A stretch of 34,428 nucleotides of DNA from Desulfovibrio sp. (GTDB lineage: Bacteria; Desulfobacterota; Desulfovibrionia; Desulfovibrionales; Desulfovibrionaceae): contig JAITHT010000030.1 in NCBI GenBank assembly GCA_031279825.1, positions 1-34,428 on the forward strand, in the 5' to 3' direction. Positions 1 through 8,448 of the stretch are shown here, piece after piece (position 1 is the first letter of the stretch; each line of letters begins with the position of its first letter). A model generated the notes under the pieces. The model was given only the letters and a program-made list of their open reading frames with translations, was not told the DNA's origin and ran no database searches. A program made the translations under genes and the position numbers.

Positions 1-200
1 AGGTAGCGAAGCCCTTCAGGGCTTCGCGTCTTGCGCTTGGGAGGGGTTTGGACCCCTCCCAAGCTTCCGCCCCGGAAAGAAACCCCGCCCTTCAGGGCGG
101 GGTCGGGGCTATATCCGGCCTGAAGGCCGGGGTTTCAGACCACAAAGGAAGTTCTGATGAGGTAGCGAAGCCCTGAAGGGCTTCGCTACCTCATTTGGAT
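1..200 (+). repeat. Hairpin-rich interspersed repeat, copy A, with inverted ends
   Basis: This is the most complete copy in the window; its left edge is cut by the window start. In order it holds four hairpins: GCGAAGCCC/GGGCTTCGC around TTCA, a long GCTTGGGAGGGG/CCCCTCCCAAGC stem, CCCCGCCC/GGGCGGGG around TTCA, and CCGGCC/GGCCGG around TGAA. These are followed by a conserved tail ending CCACAAAGGAAG at about 140-151. Positions 158-193 are a perfect 16-bp inverted repeat with a 4-nt loop. Read from 200 backwards, this right end repeats the left-end sequence of the unit (ATCCAAATGAGG then AGCGAAGCCC), so the element appears to have terminal inverted repeats like a MITE. It lies past the 3' end of the S1-domain gene. 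Confidence 0.85.
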
Positions 201-226
201 CGCGCCGGGGCGGGCGGTTACGCCGT

Positions 227-1837
227 TTATTTTTTCTTTTTCATGGCCGCCCGCAGGGCGAGACCCAGAGGCCCCACGACCGGAGCGGGGGCGGTTTTCG
301 GCGCGTGTCGCTTCCAGTCTTTTTCCTCGGCCGCCGGATTCTCTTCGCCTGCCGGGGCCAGAGAGACGCGTCGCTTGCCTTCGTCGATCTCTTTGACCCG
401 CACGGCGACGGCGTCGCCCGTTTTCAGTTTTTCCAGAGTCTTGCGGCAAGGGGAGGCGTGGATGACGGAGTTCGGCAACAGGCCCGTAACGCCGGGAGAG
501 AGGTTGACGAACAGTCCGAACGGCGTGTGTTTCTCGACGGTTCCCGTAAGTTCCGCATCCACGGCCAGGGTCCGGCCGATAGTGCCCCACGGGTCTCCCT
601 CCACGTCGCGCATACTGAGGGAGATGCGTTTTTTGGCCGTATCCAGCTCTTTGATCCTGACGCTGACGGTATCGCCCGGCGCGACCACTTCGTCCGCCTT
701 GATCACGCGTTTTTCATAGGAAAATTCAGACAGGTGCACCAGCCCTTCAATACCGGGAGCGATTTCCACAAAAGCGCCGAAAGGGGCGTTGCGCGTCACC
801 CTGCCCGAGAGGATGTCGCCGGCGGCGAAGCGGCCTTCAACCTCCTTCCACGGATCGCCGGCAGTCTGTTTGATGGAGAGGGATATGCGCGCGCCCTTGT
901 CTTCTTTGGCGATACCGAGGATTTTGACGCGCACGGCATCGCCCGCGCTGACCGCTTCATCGGCGCGCGCCACCCGGCTCCAGGAGAGTTCCGACAGGTG
1001 AATCAGCCCTTCCACGCCGGGAGCGAGTTCCACAAAAGCGCCAAAGGGAGTGAGGCGGCTGACGACGGCTTCGCGCACGTCCCCTTCTTTGATTTCTTCC
1101 AGCAGAGCGTCCCGATTTTCCCGCTGCTCCCGCTCCAGAAGGGAGCGCCGCGATACCACGATGTTCCGTCCGTTTTTTTCCAGCCTGGTGATGAGAAACG
1201 GGTATATTTTACCCACCGGCGTTTCCGGATCGCCGAGAGGGCGCAAATCAATCTGGCTTGACGGGCAAAAGGCCCGGCGTTTCATGATATCCACGGCGTA
1301 TCCGCCCTTGATCTGCCCGATGACTTTGCCTTCGACGGGCAAGCCGGCCTCTTTGGCTTCTTCCAGGGCGGTCAGACTGCCGGCGCCTCGCAGAATGCGC
1401 GAAAGTTTGACTTCCTGGGGGCTGACCGTCACCACGTACAGATCGAGCATATCGCCTTCCCGGCGTGATAATTGGCCGTCTTCCTCCAGTTCTTCCCTGT
1501 CGACTATGCCGTCCACTTTTGATCCGGTGCTGACGAATATGGTGTCCGCCGTCACGGCGACGATGCGCGCGCTTACCCGTTGACCGGGAGCAAGGCGGGA
1601 TTGGGGAGCTTCCTCACGTTCATGCCGGGCGAGCATTTCCGCGAAAGAAGCGTCATCCGGGGTTTCGCCGGATTCCACCGCGCCGGATTCCACCGCGCCG
1701 GATTCCGTCGCGGCGGCGGCGTTTTCCGCCCCGGCGGCAAGACGGGAGAGGGAATCGTCGGCGGAAGGAGAGCGCGGACAGGGCTCCGCCCCGGCGGAAG
1801 ATGCTTGTTCTTTTTGGATGGTGGCCTCTGCGCTCAT
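227..1837 (-). CDS. S1 RNA-binding domain protein, ribosomal protein S1-like
   Basis: A 536-aa protein with five S1 (OB-fold) RNA-binding repeats at about residues 83-147, 166-231, 250-323, 338-409 and 424-494. The last three carry the typical PFGAFVE/PFGLFVN and EGLIHLSE-type motifs. The family binds single-stranded RNA and, as ribosomal protein S1, brings mRNA to the 30S subunit. The first 80 residues are acidic, low-complexity and contain a short repeated ESGAV unit; the C-terminus is lysine-rich and ends in KKKK. The six-domain E. coli S1 is about 557 aa, so this could be the main S1 or a paralogue; the genome would have to be checked for another. It lies 203 bp downstream of recJ on the same strand. 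The start is the ATG at 1837, preceded by a purine-rich AGGAGTTCC-like site. Confidence 0.85.
   Translation of the reverse strand: MSAEATIQKEQASSAGAEPCPRSPSADDSLSRLAAGAENAAAATESGAVESGAVESGETPDDASFAEMLARHEREEAPQSRLAPGQRVSARIVAVTADTIFVSTGSKVDGIVDREELEEDGQLSRREGDMLDLYVVTVSPQEVKLSRILRGAGSLTALEEAKEAGLPVEGKVIGQIKGGYAVDIMKRRAFCPSSQIDLRPLGDPETPVGKIYPFLITRLEKNGRNIVVSRRSLLEREQRENRDALLEEIKEGDVREAVVSRLTPFGAFVELAPGVEGLIHLSELSWSRVARADEAVSAGDAVRVKILGIAKEDKGARISLSIKQTAGDPWKEVEGRFAAGDILSGRVTRNAPFGAFVEIAPGIEGLVHLSEFSYEKRVIKADEVVAPGDTVSVRIKELDTAKKRISLSMRDVEGDPWGTIGRTLAVDAELTGTVEKHTPFGLFVNLSPGVTGLLPNSVIHASPCRKTLEKLKTGDAVAVRVKEIDEGKRRVSLAPAGEENPAAEEKDWKRHAPKTAPAPVVGPLGLALRAAMKKKK
1671..1715 (-). repeat. 15-bp tandem repeat inside the S1-domain gene
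   Basis: Two identical 15-bp units (GATTCCACCGCGCCG on the plus strand, 1671-1700) and a third diverged unit to 1715. They encode the repeated ESGAV residues in the acidic N-terminal tail. The unit length is a multiple of three, so copy-number changes would keep the frame. Confidence 0.8.
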
Positions 1838-2040
1838 GGGGAACTCCTGAAGCGGATTAACTTTGAAACGTTGCGCTCGTCGCCCTCGGCGAAAACACGT
1901 TTCGCCTGCGCCTCGCGGGAGCCGGCTGCGTACAGGGGTAAATCCATACCAGCCGAAGCCCGGGTAGGCAAGGAAAAAGTGGACCCGCCACGGGGAGGGA
2001 AAAAGGCGCGTCTCCCGGCGGGATCGCGTCCGTCGCGCGA

Positions 2041-3747
2041 TCAGGCCTCTTTCCAGTCTTTTATCCGCAGTTCAATGGATGCCGCGCCGTTATAGCGGTC
2101 GATGCGGGGGGTATAGGCGATACGGATATATTTGCCCTGAATGTCGGCGGGCATGTCGGCAAGGTTGCGCCATGCCTTGGCGGCCAGCGTAAGCCCGCTC
2201 GTTTCGTCTTCAAGCGCCAGAACCGTGAATCCGGGCCGTCCGCGCACGTTTTTTACCCGTACGGGAGGAGAGGCGAAGACAGGCTCGGCATTGCCCATGC
2301 CGAAGGGTTGGAGCATTTCCAGTTCTTTAAGCAAATCGAAATCGGCCTGGGAGAAGTTCAATTCGCAATCGATGCGGCATTCCGCCTCCAGGGGGTCGCC
2401 GCCCAGACCGCCGGCGACCAGAGAGTCGAAGCGGCTCCGGAAGGTTTCAAGGTGTTCCTGGGGCAAGCTGAGGCCCGCCGCCATCCGGTGACCGCCGAAA
2501 CTGAGAAAGAGCTCCGAGCAGCGGCTGAACGCCGCGTGCATGTCGAATCCGGTCACGCTTCGTCCGGAACCTTTGAGAAAACTGTCCACAGTGGACAGCA
2601 CCACTGTGGGCCTGTTCAGATATTCCACCACTCGCGAGGCCACGATGCCGATGATGCCGGGATGCCAGTCGGGCGAGTGCAGCACCAGACCGAGACTGCC
2701 TTCTTCAGCCTGTTTTTCCGCTTGCCGCAAGGCTTCTTGCAAAATACGCTCCTCTTCGTCCCGGCGTTCGGCATTGAGGCGGGACAGTTCGGTGGCCAGT
2801 TCGGCGGCCTGCTTGCGGGAATTCGTGAGCATCAGTTGCAGGGCGACCTCGCAGGAACCGAGGCGGCCGGCCGCGTTGATGCGCGGAGCCAGGGTGAATA
2901 CGATTTGTCCGGCTCCGAGGGATGCCGTGGGTGAAAAGTTACATGCCGATTTGAGAGCGGCAATGCCCACGCGCTGTCCTTCGGCGATTGTAAGCATGCC
3001 GTTTTTTACCAGAATCCGGTTCTGGCCGCTTAATTCCACCACATCGGCGAGCGTGCCGAGGGCGACGAGGTCGAGCAGCGCGCGCACGTCCACCTTTTGC
3101 CTGCCGGCGGCATGCAGTTCGTTGTTTGTGGCCGCCATAAGCAGAAAGGCGACGCCGACGCCGGCGAGATCAGGACAGGGGCAGGAATGCAGACGGGGAT
3201 TGACGAGGCCGTCCGCGGCGGGTATTTCTTCGGCCGGCAGGTGATGATCGGTAAGGATCACCGTCATGCCCAGCGAACGCGCGTAGGCGACGGCTTCTAT
3301 GTCGGAAATGCCGCAGTCCACGGTGAGCAGCACGTTTACGCCCTCGTCCGCCAGGCGTTTGATGACCTCGCGATCCAGGCCGTATCCTTCCGTCAGGCGG
3401 TTGGGAATATAGTGGCGCGCCGTAAAGCGGTGGCGAGCGAGAAAATCCAGCACTAAAGCGGTGGAGGTGATGCCGTCCACGTCATAATCCCCCCACACGC
3501 AGAGCTGTTTGCCCTCCAGAAGAGCTCCGGCGAGAATCGCGGCGGCGGGACGCAGGCCGGGCCAGGCGTCCAGGGGGGCCAGACCGCGCAGGGAAGGATT
3601 AAGAAAAATTTTCATGGAATCCAGGTCGCGCAGGCCGCGTTGCCATAAAAAACGGGCAAGCCTGTCGGATATTTCCAGTTGCCTGGCCCAGATTGCAATC
3701 ATTTTCGGCGGCGGAGGGGAGAGATCACCGCGAAAGAACCATCGCAC
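2041..3747 (-). CDS. recJ: Single-stranded-DNA-specific exonuclease RecJ
   Basis: A 568-aa DHH-family 5'-3' exonuclease that degrades single-stranded DNA in RecF-pathway recombination and in base-excision and mismatch repair. The metal-binding motifs are visible: GDYDVDG at 86-92, DCG at 144-146 and DHH at 167-169. RINAAGRLG follows at about 289-297, and the DHHA1 motif GGHRMAAG lies at 418-425. A C-terminal OB-like domain follows. The length matches the family (about 560-580 aa). The start is a GTG at 3747, only 4 nt after the stop of the HDOD gene, which implies co-transcription and probably translational coupling. All expected catalytic motifs are intact. Confidence 0.95.
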   Translation of the reverse strand: MRWFFRGDLSPPPPKMIAIWARQLEISDRLARFLWQRGLRDLDSMKIFLNPSLRGLAPLDAWPGLRPAAAILAGALLEGKQLCVWGDYDVDGITSTALVLDFLARHRFTARHYIPNRLTEGYGLDREVIKRLADEGVNVLLTVDCGISDIEAVAYARSLGMTVILTDHHLPAEEIPAADGLVNPRLHSCPCPDLAGVGVAFLLMAATNNELHAAGRQKVDVRALLDLVALGTLADVVELSGQNRILVKNGMLTIAEGQRVGIAALKSACNFSPTASLGAGQIVFTLAPRINAAGRLGSCEVALQLMLTNSRKQAAELATELSRLNAERRDEEERILQEALRQAEKQAEEGSLGLVLHSPDWHPGIIGIVASRVVEYLNRPTVVLSTVDSFLKGSGRSVTGFDMHAAFSRCSELFLSFGGHRMAAGLSLPQEHLETFRSRFDSLVAGGLGGDPLEAECRIDCELNFSQADFDLLKELEMLQPFGMGNAEPVFASPPVRVKNVRGRPGFTVLALEDETSGLTLAAKAWRNLADMPADIQGKYIRIAYTPRIDRYNGAASIELRIKDWKEA

Positions 3748-3751
3748 GGGA

Positions 3752-4660
3752 TTATTCCGCCATTCCCGTCATCGCGTCAATGGGGCTTTCGGCAAGAACC
3801 CTTTTCACCTCCTGGCCGAGGAGGAGGACGTCGGCTTTTTCAGGCATAAGCGCCGCCGCCTGTTCGGGCAGTTCTCCATTGCCGCCGAGACCATGGTGGG
3901 CGATATGGTCGGCCGCGCTCAAGAGCTTTGCCTCGGCCGTGAAGCTGGGGGAGAGGATAGCGGCGTGATGCCAGTTGATGGGATCCGTGAGCAGGCGGGG
4001 CAGTTTCCACTGGCTGAGCACCTGCGCGCCTATCACAGCGTGATCCATGCCCCAGTAAGCGTCTTCGGCCTCGACGAAAGCGATGTTTTCTTTGACGCGC
4101 ATGTCTTCAATGGCCTGCCAGACTTTCGGCCGGCCGGCGGCCAGAAAAGCCATGCCGATATCGTGCAGCAGGCCGGCGGCATAGGCTTCGTCCGGGGCGA
4201 TGAGCAGACGATCCTCCTGGGGAAGTTCTTTCGTGGCCGCCTCTTTGATCAGGGCGGCGGCCAGAGTCTTGGCTATAAGGGCGGCGCGCAGTTGGTGCTT
4301 CCACAGCCTTACGCTGTCAAAGGCCGCGGGCAGCGCGGGAGACTTGATGGCGGAAAGCGTGCTTATCATGATGATTATGCTCCGAACTTCCCGCAGCCCT
4401 AAAAGGGCCACCGCCCGCTGCAGGGACGTGACGGTGGATTCAAGGGCGTATACCGCCGAATTGGCGATGGAAAGCACTTTGGTGGCCAGCTTCTGGCTGC
4501 GTTCGATCAGGGCGGTCAAATCGCCCAAAGAGGCGCTGGAACCTTCGCGGGTGGCGGCGAACAGTTGCGGGAGAAGGGTGGCCTCATAGGGAAGCTGGGG
4601 CGGTTTTTCCACCAGTTCTCGAAAAAAAAGGCGGGCTTCTTTCAGGCGTTCTGCGTTCAT
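3752..4660 (-). CDS. HDOD-domain protein
   Basis: A 302-aa protein. Residues about 20-215 match an HDOD domain: a helical region with NSAVYAL and a LLGLREVRSIIIM segment, then AAGLLHDIGMAFLA around residues 161-173. HDOD proteins are HD-related and usually act in signalling rather than as hydrolases. An HD pair is present at 166-167, but whether a metal site is complete cannot be judged here. No receiver, GGDEF or EAL domain is attached. Its ATG overlaps the stop of the upstream TPR gene by 4 bp and recJ follows after 4 nt, so it sits inside the operon. Its role is not known from sequence. Confidence 0.85.
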   Translation of the reverse strand: MNAERLKEARLFFRELVEKPPQLPYEATLLPQLFAATREGSSASLGDLTALIERSQKLATKVLSIANSAVYALESTVTSLQRAVALLGLREVRSIIIMISTLSAIKSPALPAAFDSVRLWKHQLRAALIAKTLAAALIKEAATKELPQEDRLLIAPDEAYAAGLLHDIGMAFLAAGRPKVWQAIEDMRVKENIAFVEAEDAYWGMDHAVIGAQVLSQWKLPRLLTDPINWHHAAILSPSFTAEAKLLSAADHIAHHGLGGNGELPEQAAALMPEKADVLLLGQEVKRVLAESPIDAMTGMAE

Positions 4661-5517
4661 GCAAGGATTTCCTCACCGTTTGCACCGGAGGCCGATGGCG
4701 CGCCGTCCGTCCGCTGTTTTTTGATTGTTTGCAGCATGGCGTCCGTCGCGTTTTTATAGTCGGCCGGAATGAGATTTTTGCCCGCCATCCAGAGGAGAAA
4801 CTTGCCGGAAGATTCCAGAGCGGGATTTAATTCAAGGGATTTGAGCAGATAGTCAAGGGAGCGTTTGACATCCTTTTTTTCCAGATAGGCCCTGGCCAGA
4901 TTGTGGTAGAGATGTTCGTCCTGGATTTCCAGTTCCATCGCCCGGTTATAATACGCCACCGCCTGGTCCAGCATGCCGTTTTTTCGCAGGTTGATGCCGA
5001 ATTCGTTGAACAGGTGCTTATGTTCTTTTTCAAAGGCCGCGTCCAGCTTGACCAGGCGCTCGAAGATGCTGTCGGCCTTGTTCGTTTCGCCGCGTTCGAG
5101 ATAGGTGATGCCGAGGCCGAAATTGGCGCGCACGTTGTCTTCATCCACCTTCAGAGCCGAGTTATATTCCATTTCGGCGCTGTAATACTCTTTGTGCTGT
5201 CTGTATCTCTCCGCCCTGGCGACGGTTTTGTTGAGTTCCCTCATTTTGGGGTAGACGCTGCTGACGTACAGTTCCGGCTCAGGCGCGAAGTGCGTCAGAA
5301 AATATTCCCTTTCCACCTGTTTTTTAGGGCCGGAGGGCACATAGTTGGGATTAAGCGGCTGTACTTCAATGGATTTGTCTTCCTGCTCCGCGCAGAACCA
5401 GAATGTTTTCTGAATGCTTTTACGCGTCGTCGTGCCCGTGCCGACCTTTTTTACCTCCTGTGAGGAAAAAACGCCGTTGATGGGTTCGCGTTTTTCGGAT
5501 GATTCCTGATTCGTCAT
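4657..5517 (-). CDS. TPR-repeat protein
   Basis: A 286-aa soluble protein. The first 95 residues are not recognisable and include FWFCAEQ and REYFLTHF segments. From about residue 105 there are helical TPR units, for example AEMEYNSALKVDEDNVRANF, AVAYYNRAMELEIQDEHLYH and SLDYLLKSLELNPALES. TPRs mediate protein-protein contacts; the partner is unknown. No signal peptide or membrane segment is seen. It is flanked by 4-bp ATGA overlaps with pyrF upstream and the HDOD gene downstream, so its expression is tied to both. From memory, a TPR gene beside pyrF is common in Desulfovibrio. Confidence 0.85.
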   Translation of the reverse strand: MTNQESSEKREPINGVFSSQEVKKVGTGTTTRKSIQKTFWFCAEQEDKSIEVQPLNPNYVPSGPKKQVEREYFLTHFAPEPELYVSSVYPKMRELNKTVARAERYRQHKEYYSAEMEYNSALKVDEDNVRANFGLGITYLERGETNKADSIFERLVKLDAAFEKEHKHLFNEFGINLRKNGMLDQAVAYYNRAMELEIQDEHLYHNLARAYLEKKDVKRSLDYLLKSLELNPALESSGKFLLWMAGKNLIPADYKNATDAMLQTIKKQRTDGAPSASGANGEEILA

Positions 5518-6341
5518 AAGAAAGTCGCTTGGCTGGAATGTTGTCTTTCACGAGATGCCCGCTCTATGCCGTCAAGAGCCGCCCGCACGGCGGCGGCGGG
5601 GCGTCGCGCGTCAAGCACGGGACGGCCCATGACAAGAAAATCGGCTCCGGCCAGAGCCGCCTGATACGGCGAACATACCCTTGCCTGATCATCTCGCGGC
5701 GCGGCATCCGGGAAACGGATGCCCGGGCAAAGGCAGAAAAAATCCTTGCCGCAGGCGGCTTTGACGGCGGACGCTTCCCGCCCTGAACAGACGACGCCGT
5801 CAAGGCCCCACGTTTTGGCGGTCAAGGCGCGTTCGATAACCGTGTCCCGGATGTCGCTCTCCCGGCCGGCTTCGCTGGTCAGCACCGTTATGCCCATAAG
5901 CAGGGGCGTTGTATCCGGCGGAAGCTTTCCCGGATATGCCGTTTCCGGACGCAGGGCCCTTCCCCGGCGTCTGCCCTCCACCGCCGCCCGGCACATGGCC
6001 TCTCCGCCGCAAAGATGCACGGTGGTCATATGCGCGCCAAGGGCGGTCACGCGACATGTCGCCCTTTGTACCGTATTGGGTATATCATGAAATTTCAGAT
6101 CAAGAAACAGCATAAATGACTCATCCAGCAATCGTCTTACCAGAACAGGCCCTTCAGCGGTAAAAAGTTCGAGGCCCACCTTTACCCATAAGGGGAACGG
6201 CTTGAGGCTTCCGGCCAGCCTCAGCGCCTGATCGGCGTCAGGCAGATCAAGGGCCACGACAAGGCTGGGAAGGGCGTCCGTCCTGTCCGCGCGATCGCTT
6301 TTCGCGGCCGGGGTTCGCATACCGGCGTCAGGCATTGTCAT
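5514..6341 (-). CDS. pyrF: Orotidine 5'-phosphate decarboxylase
   Basis: Converts OMP to UMP, the last step of de novo pyrimidine synthesis. The family's catalytic lysine and aspartates are visible in DLKFHDIPNT, about residues 81-90 from the chosen start. The N-terminal VVALDLPD and KVGLELF segments and a C-terminal CPGIRFPDA phosphate-loop segment are also present. The open frame extends to 6452, but that extension lies inside gmk and is unlike the family. I place the start at the ATG at 6341 (275 aa), overlapping the gmk stop; the ATG at 6335 is equally possible. It ends with a 4-bp overlap into the TPR gene. Confidence 0.93.
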   Translation of the reverse strand: MTMPDAGMRTPAAKSDRADRTDALPSLVVALDLPDADQALRLAGSLKPFPLWVKVGLELFTAEGPVLVRRLLDESFMLFLDLKFHDIPNTVQRATCRVTALGAHMTTVHLCGGEAMCRAAVEGRRRGRALRPETAYPGKLPPDTTPLLMGITVLTSEAGRESDIRDTVIERALTAKTWGLDGVVCSGREASAVKAACGKDFFCLCPGIRFPDAAPRDDQARVCSPYQAALAGADFLVMGRPVLDARRPAAAVRAALDGIERASRERQHSSQATFL

Positions 6342-6963
6342 CGGCCCATTCTTCAAGCAGGCTGTTGACAAAAGCCGGACGGAGCGACGGAGACAGGGAG
6401 GCGGCGATATATTCGGCCCGCAACTCCTCCCAGGCGCGCTCCAGATCGTCATTGACGATCCACGTGTTGAACCAGTACGCCTGCATCATTTCCGTACCGG
6501 CGGTGATCAGTCTTTGACGCAGGCTTTCCGGAGTTTCCGTCCGGCGTTCTTTCAGACGGCGCTCGAGTTCCCGGCGTGACGGCGGCAGAATAAAGATGAG
6601 TCGCGCCCCGGGAATAGTGCGCCGAAGCTGGGAGGCGCCTTGCACGTCTATGTCGAAGAGCACGTCCCGGCCTTGGGATAACAGGGCGCGGGTGGCTTCC
6701 AGCGGCGTTCCGTAAAAATGGCCGTGCACCTCCGCCCATTCGGCGAAATATCCGGCGTCGCGGCGCCATGAGAATTCTTTTTTCGTAATGAAATCATAGT
6801 CGATGTCCTGTTCTTCATTGGACCTCGGCTTGCGCGTGGTGCAGGACACGGAAAAGGAAAAGCGGGGAAATTCCTTTATCAGGCGCTTGATGAGAGTGGT
6901 TTTTCCCGCTCCGGAGGGGGCGCAGATAACCAGAGCAATGCCGGATCGCTGTTGAGAGCTCAC
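6328..6963 (-). CDS. gmk: Guanylate kinase
   Basis: A 211-aa GMP kinase (ATP + GMP to ADP + GDP). The Walker A loop APSGAGKTT lies at residues 15-23, followed by [10 protein letters not shown], the conserved [10 protein letters not shown] segment and the [10 protein letters not shown] Walker B region. The FILPPS segment and the lid-region arginines are intact. The length is normal for the family. The start ATG overlaps the remA stop by 4 bp. The yicC-remA-gmk order is widely conserved in bacteria, which supports all three calls. Confidence 0.95.
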   Translation of the reverse strand: MSSQQRSGIALVICAPSGAGKTTLIKRLIKEFPRFSFSVSCTTRKPRSNEEQDIDYDFITKKEFSWRRDAGYFAEWAEVHGHFYGTPLEATRALLSQGRDVLFDIDVQGASQLRRTIPGARLIFILPPSRRELERRLKERRTETPESLRQRLITAGTEMMQAYWFNTWIVNDDLERAWEELRAEYIAASLSPSLRPAFVNSLLEEWADDNA

Positions 6964-7217
6964 TCGTCGTCCTCCTGGAAACGTTGACGCATGGTTTCCG
7001 CCTGGACGGCGGAAAGGATGACGTGATTGGAATCGGTAATGATCAGGGAGCGGGTTTTGCGTCCCTGGGTGGCGTCTATAAGTCTTCCCCCCTGCCTCGC
7101 GTCTTCGCGCAGACGGCGCATGGGGGACGACGCGGCGTTGACGACGGCCACCACTCGCGCGGCAATCGCGAAGTTGCCGAATCCAAGGTTGAGCAGGCGC
7201 TGTCCCGAATCATGCAT
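6960..7217 (-). CDS. remA: RemA/DUF370-family regulatory protein
   Basis: An 85-aa member of the DUF370/RemA family. It shows the family signatures LLNLGFGNF near the N-terminus, [35 protein letters not shown] and a QAETMRQRF tail. In Bacillus, RemA is a DNA-binding activator of matrix genes; in Gram-negative bacteria its role is largely unexplored. The start is the ATG at 7217. The best Shine-Dalgarno (AAAAGGAA on the minus strand, plus-strand 7226-7233, 8 nt upstream) is the terminal part of repeat copy D. The gene overlaps gmk by 4 bp. Confidence 0.9.
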   Translation of the reverse strand: MHDSGQRLLNLGFGNFAIAARVVAVVNAASSPMRRLREDARQGGRLIDATQGRKTRSLIITDSNHVILSAVQAETMRQRFQEDDE

Positions 7218-7225
7218 CCGCCAGG

Positions 7226-7362
7226 TTCCTTTTGTGGTTTGAAACTCCGGCCTTTAAGCCGGATATGGCCCGGCTTAAGCCCTGAAGGGCATCCCGCCGG
7301 GGGAAGCTTGGGAGGGGAATCCCCGCTCAAGCGCGAAACGCATGGGCCTTCATGCCCATGCC
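7226..7362 (-). repeat. Hairpin-rich interspersed repeat, copy D, abutting remA
   Basis: A diverged copy on the minus strand between yicC and remA. The tail (ATATCCGGC, GGCCGGAG, TTTCAAACCACAAAAGGAA) and the middle segment CCTCCCAAGCTTCC match copies A-C closely. The first hairpin has an entirely different stem sequence (GCATGGGC/GCCCATGC, 7340-7361) in the same place as GCGAAGCCC/GGGCTTCGC of copy A. The end of the element sits 8 nt from the remA start codon and supplies its ribosome binding site. Confidence 0.75.
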
Positions 7363-7379
7363 GTCTTATTGACGACAGT

Positions 7380-8261
7380 TTACTCCAGGTTCTGGATTTG
7401 TTCCCGGCATTTTTCCAGCTCGTTTTTCACGTCCACCACCAGGCGGGAAACCTGGACATCCTGAATTTTATTGCCGCAGGTGCTTATTTCCCGAAAGCAT
7501 TCCTGCAAAGTAAAGTCAAGCTTGCGGCCGGCATCCCTGCCGGAATGCAGCAATTCCCGCAGCCGCTCGAAATGCGCGGCGAGACGGGTCAATTCTTCGC
7601 TCACGTCGAGTTTGTCGGCCAGCAAGACAATTTCCTGAAGAAAGCGGGTTTCTTCCAATTCCTGATTGCAGCGCTCCAGCGCTTCCGAAACGCGTTCGCG
7701 CACAAGGGCGAAGCGTTCTTCTTTAACCGCCGGGGCGCGTTCGCGGATGCGCTGCGCCCACTCTTCCATATGCAGCAGGCGGGTAAGGAGATCTTTCTCC
7801 AGGGCGCGCGCTTCCGACGCGCGCGCTTCGTCCCAGTCTTCAAGGGCCATGCCGAGTCCGCGTTCAAGGCTCTGATACAGGGTATCGTCCGGTTCGGGCG
7901 GTCCTTCCTCCCAAAGAAAGGAGAGCGCCGCCAGGTGATTGTAATCAGGCACAAAGTCGTCGCCGCGCGACGAAGAGAACGCGGACAGAGCCTCAAGCAT
8001 GGCATCGGCCAGATCTTCGTTAAAGGCCGCCGGCCGCGCATCCTGACGGCGCATTTGCAGATAGAGGGACAACTCCAGCCTGCCGCGGCCCGCGCGGCGC
8101 TTTACCAGCCGCTCGAGGGCCGGTTCCAGAGGGCGGATATGCGGGGGCAAACGCCAGCGGATATCAAGATGCCGCCCGTTCACGCTGCGTATTTCCCAAA
8201 CCTGGGTCCAGTCTTCTTCTTCCAGAAAACAGCGGCCAAAGCCGGTCATACTGCGTAACAT
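7380..8261 (-). CDS. yicC: YicC-family protein (endoribonuclease)
   Basis: A 293-aa protein starting MLRSMTGFGR, the hallmark N-terminus of the YicC family. It continues with a WEIRSVNGRHLDIRWRLP segment and ends with the conserved C-terminal DUF1732 region (DFTLQECFREISTCGNKI then VVDVKNELEKCREQIQNLE). E. coli YicC is an endoribonuclease implicated in small-RNA turnover. It is the first gene of the remA-gmk-pyrF run and is separated from remA by 162 bp occupied by repeat copy D. That insertion may partly uncouple yicC from the genes downstream. Confidence 0.93.
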   Translation of the reverse strand: MLRSMTGFGRCFLEEEDWTQVWEIRSVNGRHLDIRWRLPPHIRPLEPALERLVKRRAGRGRLELSLYLQMRRQDARPAAFNEDLADAMLEALSAFSSSRGDDFVPDYNHLAALSFLWEEGPPEPDDTLYQSLERGLGMALEDWDEARASEARALEKDLLTRLLHMEEWAQRIRERAPAVKEERFALVRERVSEALERCNQELEETRFLQEIVLLADKLDVSEELTRLAAHFERLRELLHSGRDAGRKLDFTLQECFREISTCGNKIQDVQVSRLVVDVKNELEKCREQIQNLE

Positions 8262-8391
8262 GTCTTCTCCGGAGTTCTGCGACGGATTCGGGGGCGAGTC
8301 TCACACCGCGGGGAAATGCGGGAGGGTATGGAATCGTTCGCCGATGCGTATGAAAATACGCTATTCATGACTGTTGCACAATGCGCGCTTA

Positions 8392-8432
8392 AGAAAAAAA
8401 TGCACGCGGAGCCTTTTATCTTCCGCCGCATG
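8392..8432 (-). terminator. Rho-independent terminator of aroK-aroC
   Basis: On the minus strand just past the aroC stop, an imperfect stem (ATGC and GCGGA pairing with TCCGC and GCAT) is followed by seven T residues (plus-strand A-run 8394-8400). It has the position and form of an intrinsic terminator. The rest of the 187-bp aroC-yicC gap shows no gene; the 73-residue open frame at 8246-8467 has no family signature and spans the terminator. Confidence 0.7.
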
Positions 8433-8448
8433 AAAGGTGATTCCTTTT

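Noticed and set aside
1-200. CRISPR array
   Set aside because: The repeats are palindromic units of about 160 bp scattered kilobases apart, with no regular short repeats and spacers.
6984-8258. A 424-aa open frame on the plus strand
   Set aside because: Antisense to remA and yicC, and it runs straight through repeat copy D.
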